Shown here one piece after another: positions 63,841 to 64,000 of a DNA stretch of 64,000 bases. Source of the stretch: Rhodococcus sp. 06-235-1A (GTDB lineage Bacteria; Actinomycetota; Actinomycetes; Mycobacteriales; Mycobacteriaceae); the NCBI RefSeq assembly GCF_002258785.1, contig NZ_NOYI01000020.1:104773-168772 (forward strand), given 5' to 3'. The notes beneath the pieces were generated by a model that did not search any database, was not told where the DNA came from, and saw only the letters and a list, made by a program, of their open reading frames with translations. Positions within the stretch are counted from its first letter, which is position 1, and every line of letters begins with the position of its first letter. The position numbers and the translations under genes were made by a program.

Positions 63841-64000
63841 CTACAGATTGGCAACGACGGCTAGTCTTTGGTCCCGCGCACAGGCGCGGACCAACGACCG
63901 TGCCATTCCGCGTTCGATGGCGGCGACGAGCTGCGGGCGCAGTTCGGCGGCGGGGACGATGTGGTGCACCGATCCGACGTTCTGTGCTCGTTGGATGTTG
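63841..64000 (-). CDS. C-terminal end of an acyl-CoA carboxylase carboxyltransferase (partial)
   Basis: A minus-strand frame enters at the right edge and ends with TAG at 63841. It reads NIQRAQNVGSVHHIVPAAEL, then RPQLVAAIERGMARSLVRAC. The R-x-x-VGSVxxIVPAxELRPxL block is the usual C-terminus of biotin-dependent carboxylase beta or fused subunits (AccD/AccA-like). Only 52 codons are visible, so the exact paralogue and whether it is fused to a biotin carboxylase cannot be told. Confidence 0.65.
   Translation of the reverse strand, partial: NIQRAQNVGSVHHIVPAAELRPQLVAAIERGMARSLVRACARDQRLAVVANL

Overview
The window is high-GC actinobacterial DNA and most likely comes from a Rhodococcus/Rhodococcoides-type member of the Mycobacteriales. 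Evidence: a dnaK-grpE-dnaJ-hspR operon preceded by HAIR operators, a complete iniBAC locus with an IniR-type regulator, a consensus actinobacterial LexA box, an EtfD-type iron-sulphur oxidoreductase, and many GTG starts with ATGA or TGATG overlaps. From established knowledge, the order aminotransferase - EtfD - IniR - IniB - IniA - IniC - dnaK - grpE - dnaJ - hspR matches the Mycobacterium tuberculosis interval Rv0337c-Rv0353. Here that interval is interrupted by insertions of secreted proteases, Hsp70-like membrane proteins and a GH13 enzyme.

Layout. 1-2.3 kb: a minus-strand operon of carrier protein, acyl-CoA dehydrogenase-like protein and a class II aaRS-like amino acid:[carrier protein] ligase that runs off the left edge. 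2.5-6.2 kb: two membrane-anchored proteins with an Hsp70-type ATPase fold. 6.2-9.4 kb: the aldR/ald pair and a YibE/F membrane protein. 9.6-17.9 kb: aminotransferase, SRAP protein, a DUF3263-like small protein, an S9 peptidase, a small hypothetical protein and etfD. 18.4-21.7 kb: a secreted protein and two tandem secreted S1 proteases.

21.7-35 kb is the centrepiece. A minus-strand operon (Hsp70-like G, IniR, truncated Hsp70-like E, Hsp70-like D) diverges from iniB-iniA-iniC. The divergent region carries repeated ATCCCCTAA boxes, and a strong hairpin separates iniB from iniA. My working model, which is inference, is an envelope-stress system: IniR senses a ligand, the membrane-anchored Hsp70-fold proteins carry wall-side proline-rich tails, and IniA/IniC (dynamin-like) with IniB act on the membrane. 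A TreS-like GH13 enzyme follows at 35.6-37.8 kb and otsA lies at 47-49 kb, so trehalose metabolism sits close to the ini locus.

38-43 kb: a secreted protein and the chaperone operon. 43-49 kb: flavin reductase-like protein, MarR/MFS efflux pair, rsgA and otsA. 49-52.5 kb: a heterodimeric ABC exporter with one fully degenerate ATP site. 52.6-62.4 kb: mixed accessory genes (membrane protein, TetR + FusB/FBP-type protein, quinone reductase, GlxA regulator, SOS-controlled DUF222-HNH protein, CsbD/coiled-coil pair, hydrolase, orphan MbtH, ThrE exporter). 62.4-64 kb: tRNA-Thr followed by an AbiE-type antitoxin with a broken toxin, and the C-terminal end of a carboxyltransferase.

Several short palindromic repeats occupy intergenic gaps: a 74-bp element present twice 30 kb apart, and two 18-bp-stem hairpins flanking a 59-residue membrane protein. 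No CRISPR array, rRNA, insertion sequence or origin was seen.
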